NCBI GenBank assembly: GCA_903632075.3
Contig: CAHIKZ030004736.1
Coordinates: forward strand, 124,001-188,000
DNA length: 64,000 nt
Direction of reading: 5' to 3'
Source of the DNA: Acanthosepion pharaonis
Lineage: Eukaryota > Mollusca > Cephalopoda > Sepiida > Sepiidae
Below the pieces are notes generated by a model. The model was given only the letters and a program-made list of their open reading frames with translations, was not told the DNA's origin and did no database searches. This document shows positions 44,401 through 55,252 of this stretch, one piece after another. Position 1 is the stretch's first letter. Every line of letters begins with the position of its first letter. Both the position numbers and the translations under genes were made by a program.

Positions 44401-47400
44401 GCAGGTTCTGCCCAAAATGACCAGGCTGTTGGTAGAATTTACAAAATCAAAAAAAGAAACCCGTTAAAGCCAATTGCAATCAGCATTGCTGATGTAACTG
44501 ATGTCCAAAAGTGAGTGGATTTTTTTTTTCTATTTATTTACTAGTTATTAACTTTTGAAAAGGATTATCTTTGGCATTTATGCATGCAAGGAAAATATCC
44601 AATCATTTAATATGGATGAAACAATAGCCTACTTAAGGCAAACCTGTGATCTTCACGACTTGGACCTGCCATGTCACTTGTGCAACTTCTTCCCATGAAC
44701 TGCTGTTTTGTGGAACTGGCTCCACAAAGGATGCTTTCCTGATCACTATAATCTTAATTGTTCAAGTCTAGAGTTAACCATATTTCTTCATAAACTGTAT
44801 CTCTTACTCTGTTACCCTCTACCTAGAGTGGTTCTTTGGCTTTGTACAGAGTGAACATTATTATAGAAAAAGTCCTTTTCAAAAAATTAGTAAATATGGT
44901 GGATGGTTTTTGCTTCCTCTACTTGTAAAAATGTCCTCAGCTGGATGGTGACAAAATAGGAAAAGTGGTAGTGTAACTATAACAATATTGAAAAACCCTA
45001 AGTACTACTTAACCATGAAATAATTGTTGGTACCTGAAAGATGAGGGTCCTTGATCTTGAGTGGGGTAAACACTAGGTTTTTCTCAAGCAAACGTAGCAA
45101 GAGGAACATGGTAATTCTAACCATATATCAGTAGCATGTAAAAACTGTAGACATCCACATGCAACGGAATTCCAAATAAGGATATTAACTCATCTAATGA
45201 AGGGGAGCATTTACATCAGATAAGATGAAACGTAAGCTTACTGCTGGTGCTGCTCAACCCATCAGTCAATGCATTGTATAGCATAAACCACACTCCGGTG
45301 TCTTTCATAGTCATTGATTAACAAGGACACCCTTATTTACACTGCTTACATTTGGACTTTTGTCTCCATCTTTGTTGTGGTTATCATAGAATTTTAGTCA
45401 TTGTGTCCTCCAATTCTCCTAGAGGACAATAGCCTAGTGGATTAAAGCATTAGTCTGTGAATTTGGTGACAATAATTGTGAGTTCAATCCTTTGACCGGG
45501 CAGTGCGTACTTGGACTTGGTGGTGAAACAGGCTAGCAATATCTGAGCAGTACTAAAAATAAGAATTAGATGAGATATTCTTAGACATGGGACCGAAAAC
45601 AGTCTACCACTGTAGATTAAATAAAGGGTTCAGTTTAGAATTCTCTGTAGGTTACTCAGATCGATACCTGATAAAAGCTGGAGGGCATGATGGCTGAAAC
45701 ATGTTAACAGCAACAAAGATGGTATTTATCAATTCACCCACAGGAATTGAATGTGGCACAAGGCCTTTTTAATGTAGGTATGTCCGAGCCCGTAGGCCCA
45801 GCCAAAAATAAAACCCATCTAAACCCGTCCAAGCAGGCTAGTTCCGTCAACCTATGGACATTATTTCATCTAGATCTCTGAGATGAGGTATTATTATTTC
45901 TTGCAATATTTACATTATTTGAACTGTTATCCTCATCTTCCTTGAGATATTCACAACATTTCAGCTGCTGTATGCTCCAGCCTTCTACAGTCCCATTATT
46001 TCATCCACCAGAGTAGATTGTTCTAGTTCAACGTGCTATACCTCTTCCAGATATTTCAGTTATTTTCCTTTAACTCAACTCTTGAAGTTTTTGGTTCACC
46101 ACTGCTGTGGCCCGGTATTGATCTCACAACTCTTTAGGTCTAGTCACTGAATCTAACCAACACCTATATCCACTGAGGACACATGAGAGAATATTAAGAA
46201 GAAAAAAAACATTAAGAAGAGAGATCAATAAAAAAAATAAATTAAGAATACAGAAAATAACAATTGACATTGCATTTAAATTTTTGAAGATCAAAGATGA
46301 CAAGGAAGCAAGAACATAGAGAGTACCATGAGCAAGAAATAAGAGAGAAGAAACTGTTAGCATGAAACTTATGATTATATCTAGCAATTTCCACTGTAAA
46401 ATGATGAGATCTGGCTGACAATCTAGTACTGCGCTTAAATTCATAAAGTTGAGGTAGCAGAGAGGAAAGTTGATCAGAAAAATTACCAAGAAAATATTTG
46501 TAGAAAAGATGCAAGGAAGCCAAATTACAGTGGTAGGAAAGTCTATGAAACAGATGCTAGGTAAGGACCAATAACATTGCAGATAATTTTTTACATTTTA
46601 TCAAGAATCTCTAAATATATAGCAGGAACAGACCAGATATGGAAGCAATATTCAATGCATGGACAAATGATAAACTTATAAATGTGTCTTATAGATTCTG
46701 GCAAGTGAAATTCTTTAGCACAAGACAGTCAAAAGACTTTCCTAGTAGTAGACCTAACAATTCATTCAATATAATCTTTCCACTTCATGTCAACAGAAAA
46801 CATTAGCCCAAGAAGGTGCAAGATCAAAAGAGACAATTAAAAAATGCAGTTTCATTTTGAAGGCGTTAAAATTACCAAGCCATTCCTTGTATGAGTAAAC
46901 AACTTAAATTTATTAAATTGTTAACAATCTCTGATTGGCTTACCTCATGTTAAGAATTTGCAGTAGGTAAAACCATTTTACCCACTAATCCCCAAGTCTT
47001 TATAAGTGTAGATGTATAGTTTATATGTTGAATTGTTTTTTTTTTGCTTTCTTTTTTTTGTCCATAGGCCATTTTCTTTCAGTTAAACTTCCAATCAACT
47101 GCTATGTAATATCAATCCCCCAATCCATATTTGGCAGTGAATACTGGGCAATTTCCTCACAGATAAAGACGAGACTCTAGGCAACAGAGTTATAGTTCCA
47201 GAATAGGATGTTGGGAATACCATGGACAATGCATGTGAGCAATGAGGAACTTTTAATGGAAAGGACAATTATGCATAAAATCAGAAAGATAGTTGAAATA
47301 TTTGGGATACATAATCAGAAAAGAAAGTTGTGGAGAGTCATAATCACCTAGGTCCTGAAGGACAAAACACATACTCAATAAGCAGAGAAATTGAGAATAA

Positions 47401-48434
47401 AATGAAATGGTGTCCAATTCCACTTGTGTGTCAGGGGAGATTATTTGAACAAACCTCCTTCTTTTAATAAGAAATAAAATAGTTTCTCAGTTGGCATTTT
47501 GCCATTGTTAATTAAAATGATTATGTCTTGATAAATTACATTTAAATTGGCATTATTCCATCTCCAAAAACCTCTTAATAATTCTCCAATACTAACAAAT
47601 TGTCTAAATGAGTAAAGGAAAAATTAGAGATTTTGATTGACACTGTAAACTCATATTCAATAAAATCCAAAGATCCAGTTTGGTTGAAATATTTTGCTTA
47701 GTTTAACATATTCATTGAGATCAATTTCTGAAACACTTGACATTTGGCAAAATAGGAAAGAGGACAACATTATGAAAATTACTTTATCAGCATCTCATTT
47801 TTTTTTTATTTTATTTTATTTTATTTTTTTTTAACAAAGACTTAAAATTTATTGTAAGCTTCTTGCTTTTGTTAATTATGATTATATTCTTGACATAAAT
47901 TTATATTTTTTACTACATTTTAAAAGTATTTTTTATTTCGTCTCTAAAAATATATTGCTTTGTAAATAACCCTTAAACCTAACGCTAACCCTTGAATGTT
48001 TAGGAAATTTTTTTTTTTTTTTAAATAAAAATTTGGTTTTAAATCTAATTTCAGGTGGGGTGTTTTAACTGTACCAATAAATCTGTTATGTGATCTGCTG
48101 CCCGGTCCTGTGACATTAGTCTTTGAGCGGACACCTTTGCTGAATCCAAGATTGAATCCAGACACAAAATTAGTAGGAATCAGGATTCCTGATCATAAGT
48201 TTGTTCGAATGTTAGCAAAAGCAATTGGTGGACCTTTGGCACTGACCAGTGCCAATGTTAGTGACCAACAAAGTACTCTGTCCATTCAGGTCAGTTAAGA
48301 CTTTTTTTTTTTTTTAACAATAGATCCATCAAAGCTAGAATATATTCCTTAAAAATGAGTGTTTGCAGGAATTAATAAAGACATTTTTTTATCTGATCAT
48401 AAAACGGCTTTCTTTGCCATTCTTATCAGACTGC

Positions 48435-48504
<70 letters not shown>

Positions 48505-49787
48505 TGCACACTTTTATTTTATGTGTCTTTATATTCAATTCTGAATTAGCTATAATATTGTTGTTTTCTGTGTTATCTTTGGATCCCCATGATACTACAT
48601 TAAACCATATCAAGAAAGACATTTATTTTTGGCATTTGCTTTATTAAGAGTGACAGTTTGGCTTCTAAGAGGCAGTAGGAGGAGTGATATCAGTGGAACA
48701 CGTGTTGTATGTTGGCTCAGCATCTCTCCGCTGGTGGTATTGGCTGATCACAAACTTGGGTGTCTGAGGTATATTGACGCTTCAGAATCCTTGAAACCCT
48801 CTGTTGAATTGAATTTGCACTGTTTTGGACTTATATTCAAAACCCAGATAAAGGCAATCCATCACTGACAGAATACCCCACCCACACTGCACTCCAGCCA
48901 ATTACTGACCATACTAGCCTTGGACTTTGCATTCTGTAACAATATTTTTAATGCTTTTTTTAATTTTTTTTTTTTGTCATAAATGCTATTCAAAAAAACT
49001 TTATATTTTCTGAATTGCTAAAACATGCTAGTTTTATTTAATAGGAGTTTGAGAATTTGTGGCCCAAATTGGACCTTATCTGTGATGGTGGTACAATTGA
49101 AAGCTGTACCTGTTCACGTCAAGGTTCAACTGTCATTGATCTCAGTGTTCCTGGAAAGTTTAAGGTTTTAAGAGATGGCAGGTAAGTTGAAAATATATCT
49201 TTTTCAATAAAAGATGGTGATTGTTGAAACTCATATACTGTAGAATCATCATTTTAAAAATTTTGTTAACCCTCTAATTGCAGAATAAATCTCTGTCCAA
49301 AAGAAATAAGACATCCAACTGAATAGATCAGATGAAAAATTTTCAACTCCTTTGGAGAAATATAGGCATAGGTTCTCTATCAGTTAATTCAACCTGCTGG
49401 AAAAAGCTAGTATACTTGCTGGCTTCCAAACTCTTTTACTACAATCAATGCAAGAAAGCATGTCTCTCCTCATTAAATACCTAAGAGCCTGCAAAAAAAA
49501 ATATGGAAGACACTCTCAGATCTTTGTTCTATCAAGAATTTTTTTAGTTTTGAGGATAATTCTTGAAAAGAAAATGTGAATTCCAGGAATGTTCTTATGA
49601 GTCACTGTAAAGAAAAATTTGAATTTACTCTGTGGATGAATTAGAGAGTAAGTTATGTATATAGTCTAGGCCAGGGTTTTTCAAACTTTGAGATAAATAA
49701 AATAGGTCATGACAAAAAAAGAAACAACTCTAAATGTTGCAAGGCACTCATAAATCATCTCTAATTGTTCACCGAGGTAAGCTCATA

Positions 49788-49833
<46 letters not shown>

Positions 49834-50562
49834 CTGTTCTCTTGTGTGACCTGGGATTTTCCACATTAACTCCATATAATATGAAGGACAGAAACAGGCT
49901 CAACACTGCACCTCATATGTGTGTAGCATGTTTTCCTGTGTTCCCAATTGGAATCAGTTGCTTATGAACAAACAAGTACATCCATCTCATTACATGACAT
50001 TTTTTTTTTTCAAATATTATTTACTTTAACTTTGTGTCAAAATTTCCTTTAAATTTGTTTTTCTAAAAGTAATAATTTTATATTTATACAAATAGATTAT
50101 GCAAAAAGATACATGCAATTACAATATGTACAGATCATAAGAAGTATACATATAAACTGTCAATGCTAAATAAATGAACCTAGTCTACAGCATTCGTCTT
50201 TGATTTATTGCATGTAGATATAATGGGTTGCAATGCAAAATATGGGTCACAGTTAAAAAAAAATAGTTTGAAAAACACTGGTCTAAGCCATGTGCAGCTA
50301 CTGCACAGAGCGCTAATTTTAGCATCCTGTCCTGATCTCTGCCCAATGTAAAAAGAAACCTTCAGATTTAAAGTACACATGCTCCCTGTTTTTCTTTTTA
50401 TTCCTGCCTCAAAACTAAAAGTGGGTTATTGCTGCTGATAGGTATTCTCTCCTTTGCTTGTATCCCCAGATTGCTGATAGCAGTCCTTTTTATTGAAAAA
50501 GTGACATAATATCCGCTTCAGCCAAAATTTGACATTGGCCAGCAAACTTGTTTCTCATTGGC

Positions 50563-50596
<34 letters not shown>

Positions 50597-51622
50597 TCTC
50601 CAAGTATTCAAAAAAGATAAATCTGAAGCACTTCAAACAATTTTGGTGGTTCGCCACTTGAACCTAAAAGGTAAAAAAAAATGCACAAAATTTAACACAC
50701 AAATTGTCTAGCCCTTTTGAATAATATACTTTTCTCAAAATGGGTATATAAAAAAACCCAAAAAAAACAGCCTAAACAATTATATGTGGATCTTTAACAT
50801 TTTTTAAAATAATAAAATTTTTATATATTTTTTGTTTTGTTTTTTATTTATTTATTTTTATTTTTTTGTTTCTTGACTGACTCGCTATGTCAGATCAATG
50901 TTTTCTAAACCTTCTGCTGTGAAAGAGTAAGATTGTATTTTTAAAAATTTTGGAAGATAAACAGAAATTTGTAATGAAGCTCATGTGCCAGCCACAGGTG
51001 GGATTTATATACAAAGTACTCTATTTACATTATCAGACTATTGTCCTTATCTTTGTCGCCATATTTACCACATTTCGGCTATTGTATGCTCTGGCCTTAT
51101 TCAGGTGGTTGGAATGACGAACTGAACCCTTTATTTCGTTTACTGGAGTAGACTGTTCTAGTTCCACGTGCCATGTCTAATGGTTATCAGTTATCTCCAG
51201 CTTAATTCCCCTCTCCAAGTTCTCTACCTCCTTAACCAGGTATTGAACTCACATTATTTGGGTCCTGTCATTGGATCTAACTAATGCCTTTATCCACTGT
51301 GCCATGTTTCCTCAAGCTGAGGACAATAGTCTGAATAATGTAAATAATGTACATAATACCTCATCTCAAAAATATAGACAGATATGTACAAAGTATGTAA
51401 AAATATTTTTGTGTTCTCAAAAAAAACAGGAACACTTAGAAAGTGTAAAAAAAAAAAAAAATGTTTGTGAACCATTGAGTGAGATAAATCCCCAAATTGT
51501 ATCATCTCTCTGACACTGGGTATCTCTCATTAATGACAAAGATATGTTTTTTTTCTTGCAGTGCCTACAGGGAGACGATAATGGTGCTGAAAGACAAATA
51601 CAGTCTTGAAGAAGTTGGTTAG
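38363..51622 (+). CDS. YRDC: YRDC, threonylcarbamoyl-AMP synthase (complete, 5 exons, 245 aa)
   Basis: YrdC/Sua5/TsaC-family enzyme that makes threonylcarbamoyl-AMP from threonine, bicarbonate and ATP, the first step of t6A37 synthesis in ANN-decoding tRNAs. Exons are 38363-38471, 44315-44510, 48055-48289, 49045-49181 and 51562-51622: 738 bp, 245 residues plus stop, all AG/GT with consistent phase. Family motifs in order: AVPTDTIYGIAG (56-67), K82/R84 and KPIAISI (88-94), LLPGPVTLV (116-124), LVGIRIPDH (141-149), LALTSANVS with S167 and N169 (163-171), and STVIDLSVPGKFKVLRDG (208-225). Human YRDC is 279 residues, longer mainly at the N-terminus. The first ATG (38363) follows an in-frame stop at 38312 and begins a basic presequence. 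A second in-frame ATG at 38429 (M23) could start a cytosolic form. No disabling change is seen. Confidence 0.96.
38640..38815. repeat. GC-rich dispersed-repeat-like block in YRDC intron 1
   Basis: A compositionally distinct block (gcagaccccatcccgacact; tactgcctgtaaggattgca; ccaggcgtgtaac) in otherwise AT-rich intron 1. It begins about 170 bp after exon 1. It resembles a SINE body in style and ends in A-rich tracts, but no tRNA-like head was found. Family not recognised. Confidence 0.3.
39510..41290. repeat. Foldback-repeat family, copy 3 (complete, both arms)
   Basis: Left arm from 39520 (gatgaaaaagacgccaaact; aacaaaattttatcgtcgaa; ttattaagaggaaagact) pairs with the right arm ending at 41265 (ggtgtctttttcatcatact; agacgataaaattttgtttt; atctttcctcttaataataa). 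Arms exceed 150 bp. The interior is AT-rich and non-coding. A small internal palindrome sits at 40627-40667. Confidence 0.75.
42690..43025 (-). repeat. Foldback-repeat family, copy 4 (single arm)
   Basis: Reverse complement of 840-1200: aaaatccaacaatttgattt, tgcaagaatttccaaataaa, tcctttggtctttcctctta, and tttcatcatggtattctcat. Confidence 0.7.
43890..44165 (+). mobile_element. LINE C-terminal fragment
   Basis: Plus-strand frame reads EVMRNQFVLHRNYSEFEQFF then SPRAAILWNRLSSRCQLDYYNLL. The pattern F-x-R-x-x-x-x-W-N-x-L-P/S is typical of LINE protein ends. A second, more decayed copy lies at 44635-44880, on the other side of YRDC exon 2. Intronic, not a host exon. Confidence 0.6.
44315..44510 (+). 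CDS. YRDC: YRDC exon 2 (nucleotide/threonine-binding core)
   Basis: Acceptor ccttgtag, donor gtgagt. It encodes residues 37-102, including VPTDTIYGIAG and the K-x-R...KP stretch that contacts ATP in this family. The last codon is split as aa|g (Lys102). Confidence 0.96.
44635..44880 (+). mobile_element. LINE C-terminal fragment, second copy
   Basis: Reads, with breaks, CHLCNFFP, TAVLWNWLHKGCFPDHYNLN and RVVLWLCTE. This parallels the fragment at 43890. It starts about 125 bp after YRDC exon 2. Confidence 0.55.
45352..45740 (+). mobile_element. tRNA-derived SINE, near-complete, with Pol III boxes
   Basis: A-box-like tagcctagtgg at 45430-45440 and B-box-like gagttcaatcc at 45480-45490 are 50 bp apart, as in a tRNA gene. 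The family body follows (cagtctaccactgtagatta; ggagggcatgatggctgaaa). A short inverted tail of another copy (45352-45415) precedes it. This is the best head-bearing plus-strand copy. Confidence 0.8.
45911..46178 (-). mobile_element. tRNA-derived SINE, minus orientation
   Basis: Body blocks ctgttatcctcatcttcctt, tatgctccagccttctacag and gagtagattgttctagttca, with a tRNA-like head at the right end. That head, read on the minus strand, is cagtggatataggtgttggt followed by gagatcaatacc. Confidence 0.75.
46190..46890 (-). mobile_element. CR1/jockey-like LINE 3' fragment
   Basis: The minus strand encodes MASLHLFYKYFLGNFSDQLS, then STRLSARSHHFTVEIARYN and HANSFFSLISCSWYSLCSCF. This is the C-terminal region of the same LINE family as 14270-15430. 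The related but decayed upstream part continues to about 46890. Confidence 0.8.
48055..48289 (+). CDS. YRDC: YRDC exon 3
   Basis: Acceptor tttcag, donor gtcagt, ending in phase 0. It encodes residues 103-180 with LLPGPVTLVFER, GIRIPDHKF and GGPLALTSANVSDQ. It lies only about 130 bp upstream of a (TG)n(TA)n microsatellite in intron 3. Confidence 0.97.
48434..48501. repeat. (TG)13(TA)21 microsatellite
   Basis: A compound repeat in YRDC intron 3, 145 bp after exon 3. Other TA tracts in YRDC introns are at 49796-49832 and 50564-50591. Confidence 0.96.
49045..49181 (+). CDS. YRDC: YRDC exon 4
   Basis: Acceptor ttaatag, donor gtaagt. It encodes EFENLWPKLDLICDGGTIES and then SRQGSTVIDLSVPGKFKVLRDG. 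It matches the human segment FQDLWPQL...IDGG...GSTVVDLSVPGKF. Confidence 0.96.
51020..51361 (-). mobile_element. tRNA-derived SINE, near-complete, minus orientation
   Basis: On the minus strand the head reads ggcacagtggataaaggcat (A-box region, near 51295) and gtgagttcaatacctggtta (B-box region, near 51250). The body runs down to 51027. A short plus-strand tail (gaggacaatagtctgaat, 51317) abuts it. It ends about 200 bp before YRDC exon 5. Confidence 0.8.
51562..51622 (+). CDS. YRDC: YRDC exon 5 (C-terminus and stop)
   Basis: A 61-bp terminal exon after a cttgcag acceptor. It completes Ser226, encodes AYRETIMVLKDKYSLEEVG and ends in TAG. The ...ETIMVLKDKY end resembles the human STTAILQQKY tail. 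Confidence 0.94.
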
Positions 51623-51757
51623 CTGCAGTACAAAAATTAACTCCAGCAGATGTGATATTTTTAATAAGGAAAGCAAAGGATTAAGTACAATGTCCTGAAT
51701 TGGTTACAGTACAGAATTGTACATTTTTTGTCATATAAACCATAATGGTTGCATATA

Positions 51758-51763
51758 AATAAA
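51758..51763 (+). terminator. YRDC poly(A) signal AATAAA
   Basis: A canonical AATAAA lies 136 nt after the YRDC stop codon and is the first such hexamer there. This implies a short 3' UTR of roughly 150-160 nt. Confidence 0.7.
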
Positions 51764-52280
51764 CTGTAATGGATGTATAGTATCCATCTTGAGAAATATG
51801 AAGAATATGGTTTTTCAAAGGGAGATAGTCTTTAGGCACATAAACACACATATGCACACACATCTACTGCTTTCATATTATCTTAGGTGTAAATAATTTT
51901 ATTTTTTTAATGGAGGTTTCTGGTCTGTACAGCTGATATAATTTGATGTTTGGTAAGAGATGATATCAATTTGATTATGCTTATAAAATCCGTAGAAAAA
52001 TTAACTTTTTGAAATCTTCCTCCAAACATTATTTCTTCCTCTTTTTTCATATTTTTTATTTTTTCTGAGCTGAATTCTTGGGCTCCTCTTATATTGAAAA
52101 TGACAGAAAAAGTCCGCCATAAATACATACATATTATTACTTCAAACATTATTTTTTGGTGGTTACCCGTGTTTGAAATAGACACTCCATATGTTTTAGA
52201 TACAAAACTGAGCAGTTATGGGATTTGAGGAAAAATTTGATTGAGGAAATGTGCTTTCCTTAAAGGGAGCAGTTCATTCT

Positions 52281-52480
52281 CAGTGGTTGAGTGGTCTAAT
52301 GCACACCAGATCAAATAGTAATTTCTCCTACAAAGTAGAATGTGGAGTTGAACCTTGCCGGAGAACACATTTTGTTAACATTACACAAGTGCACAGGTCG
52401 ATGGCTATAATACACACTGTTTAAAATAAAAAATTGAGTGTCTATTTCAAATACGAATATCCACTAAAAAGAACCTTTTG
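52281..52480 (+). mobile_element. tRNA-like SINE head (Ser/Leu-type spacing)
   Basis: tggttgagtgg at 52284-52294 fits the Pol III A-box fully. gagttgaacc at 52345-52354 resembles a B-box with one change, 61 bp later, a spacing seen in long-variable-arm tRNAs. No complete cloverleaf with acceptor stem was evident, so a SINE is likelier than a tRNA gene. Confidence 0.4.
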
Positions 52481-52699
52481 ATGTAATAAAAATAAACCCA
52501 TTAATTATTTAGAAATAGCTTTTTTGTTTCAGACATGAAACTGAACAGTTATAGGCTTTCAGTAAAAATCTGACCGATAAAATGTGATTTTTCTTTTGAA
52601 GTAATAATTAGTTAGATTTATTTTTTTATACTGATACCCTCAATTATAAGCGATGCCAAATGATCAATTTTGTTGGACCACTAAAACTCGCATAATATT

Positions 52700-53492
52700 T
52701 CAATAATGAACTTCTGACCCACTTTCTGACCCACATGCATTTCTCGTGTCTGTATCCTCTATTTTTAGAAAATGTTATTGGAAATACCACCACTTAGAGT
52801 TACCTGGTGAATTTGTTGAGGTACTAAAATAACACAGAGTTCACAATGTGATGTTTACCATTTAATTAACACAAATGTAAAAACATTGAATAAAAAGTAC
52901 TTGCCGAAAAAGGTTGTGTTCTATGTTAGAGATGACTTCTACCTTTTGGTCCTTTGACTGAAAATAACTGAAATGGAGTGAGTCTTTTCTCCTCCATGAC
53001 TGGCCTCTCGTTGCCCACCTGATTGAGTTGGTAGACATGAATAACATGTCCTTTACTCCCCTTTTCTGAGGCTTCTAAGCTAGACCAGAGTGCTTACTAG
53101 CTCAGGTTATGTTGACCAATAAAAACGTGTTTTCTTATTCATATATGGGCTTCTATAGAGCTGGTTTGGTCCGTTTCCAGTGTTGCCATGTACACTGACT
53201 TCATGTGTGTCCTCTTTTTCTGCAATTCTAACATTCTATGTCCCTATTAACAACGAATCTTGCTTGTTTATAATAACCCTGCTCCTCTATCAGTTCTATG
53301 TCTGGCCTTGTTATCCTGCTCTCTTTCTCTTCCTGATGGGCTACTATCTATTCTTCACCTTTACATGTAGCATGTTTCCATCTGATTAGGATTGATATTG
53401 GTGTCCGTGTATGTAGGGAGGAGGGGGTTCACTGTTCCTGAGTCTTGATTATTCTACGATATAAGCAGTTCCTACTGTCAATTCGTTTCTTG
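52700..53492. other. Unassigned, possibly LTR-derived, downstream of YRDC
   Basis: Moderately GC sequence with short open frames on both strands, none resembling a known protein. Read on the minus strand, 52800-53060 has LTR-like text without clear ends. No gene is called. Confidence 0.25.
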
Positions 53493-53542
53493 TAACTTTT
53501 ATATTGATCTTTCTTGGTAAAGAAAGATCAATATAAAAGTTA
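53493..53542. repeat. Perfect hairpin: 23-bp arms, 4-nt loop
   Basis: Arms 53493-53515 (taacttttatattgatcttt...) and 53520-53542 are exact reverse complements around the loop ggta. It has the same architecture as the hairpin at 36771-36828, with unrelated sequence. Confidence 0.95.
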
Positions 53543-54006
53543 GGACAGACGTTGATTAGGAAGACTGAAGAGCGTGAACAGAACAAGGGTAGATAATTAA
53601 TTAGTGTCTTATTTGACTGTAAAGTTTTTTTTTTAGTTTTTTTTTTTTTAGTATGATTATTATTATTTGTATTTGGAGTGGGTGTTTATGACTCTTCCAC
53701 TTCGAGTTCTGGTTATGTTTATTTGAGTATCTCAGTTTGTTGTGATTGTTGTATGCTTGTATTGTTTGGTTCAACATTCAGTATGGTATAATATTTATTT
53801 TTATGTGAGTGCTGAAATGGTTTTAGCATATGTGGTCGATTTCATTTAATGTATCAACCTTGTGAATTGACTAGGTATGATCTAGGTGTATTTAGTTATT
53901 GTGCGTGAATATATGCTAATGGTTTCATTTACAAAACGAATAGCCATACAACATAAACATAAAAAAAGGTCCAAATAAACCACAAAAGTCTTGATATAAA
54001 AACACA

Positions 54007-54009
<3 letters not shown>

Positions 54010-54055
<46 letters not shown>
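54010..54055. repeat. (TA)23 microsatellite
   Basis: Directly precedes a Penelope-like reverse transcriptase fragment. Confidence 0.96.
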
Positions 54056-54057
<2 letters not shown>

Positions 54058-54059
54058 AA

Positions 54060-54445
54060 ACCATAAACCTAATTTTTTCAATAATCTACAATCCCACTTA
54101 ATAAATCCTTACAAATCTGAATTAGGTTTAATTTTGAAAAACATACTTACAAAAATAATACTGACTATACAAGAAAACTATTGTGTTAATCTTTGGAAAG
54201 ATCCCTCAGACACTTTTAAATGGTTCCAAAATATCACCAATAAAAAGAACACTACAATCATTCAATTTGCCATCATTGACTTCTATTATTCCATTTCTGA
54301 AGATCTATTACTAAATAGCCTAAATTTTGTCAAAAATTATATTAACATTACAGACGACGAACAAAAAATTATAGTGTCCAGAAGATCTATACTTAAATAT
54401 AATGAATGGCAGATTCATAGTATAAGTGTCATTAACTTTCTGGGA
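54060..54445 (+). mobile_element. Penelope-like reverse transcriptase fragment
   Basis: Plus-strand frame reads NLWKDPSDTFKWFQNITNKK and then IIQFAIIDFYYSISEDLL, followed by NFVKNYINITDDEQKIIV and SRRSILKYN. It matches the motif-A region of Penelope-like reverse transcriptases, in which the usual F-D-I-x-x-F-Y-P-S-I pattern includes the catalytic Asp. Here that Asp position reads Ala (QFAI). Truncated and inactive. Confidence 0.7.
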
Positions 54446-55252
54446 TACTGATACATCATTGATCAGCACCACAGGTTCTGGGTCCCCACTTGCTTTGCAG
54501 GAAACAACATCTAGTGCATAGTGCTTTGCTCCTGGCATGTACAATATTTTGAACTTATAACGTAAAGCCTTCTCCATTAGACTCTGCAGTCAGGCATTGG
54601 GATGTTCTCAAGCAATTTGCCCCGAAAAGCTTCAGCAAGGGTTTATGGTTGACTGCTATGTCATAACCAAACACAAAATTGTGGGCTTTTTCAAGAGCAT
54701 CTGCTACTGCTAATGCCTCTCCTTCTACCACTGGGTATCAAGATTCTATTAATTGGCAGACAAGTTATAGGTATATAGTTGGAGACTTCTCCCCTGTTAT
54801 TATTCTTATTCATTTTGATGCTTGTCACTGTACATACACAATGCACATGCATTCCACCAGATCCCAACCAGAAACCTGAATCAAGAGATGGTTTAGTGAT
54901 AGCTTTTACTCAGCAAAAAGTAAACTCCTTCTGCTTTTATTCCACTGTTGATGTTAATCCTCAATGAATCAATTGCATCTGCAATAAGGTAATCCTCCTG
55001 TTTGTCTGAATATTGAAAACTGAACAAATGAAATGTTTTCTATATGGCTTCCAGCATTTTATAGAAGACACCACCTGGTGTCACTAAACAACAACCAAAA
55101 GGCAAGGGCAATAACTACATCATCAACATTTCCCCCATTTTTTCAGATGCATGCAGAGTACATAACACAGGCAACAAAGAAATTTTATAAGGCCTAAGTC
55201 AAATATTCTTTGGGCTCCATAATATGCCCAAGAATCTTGAATGAGGGAACAC

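Noticed and set aside
52281..52365. Standalone tRNA-Ser/Leu gene
   Set aside because: The A-box fits, but the B-box is imperfect and no acceptor stem pairs, so a SINE head is more likely.
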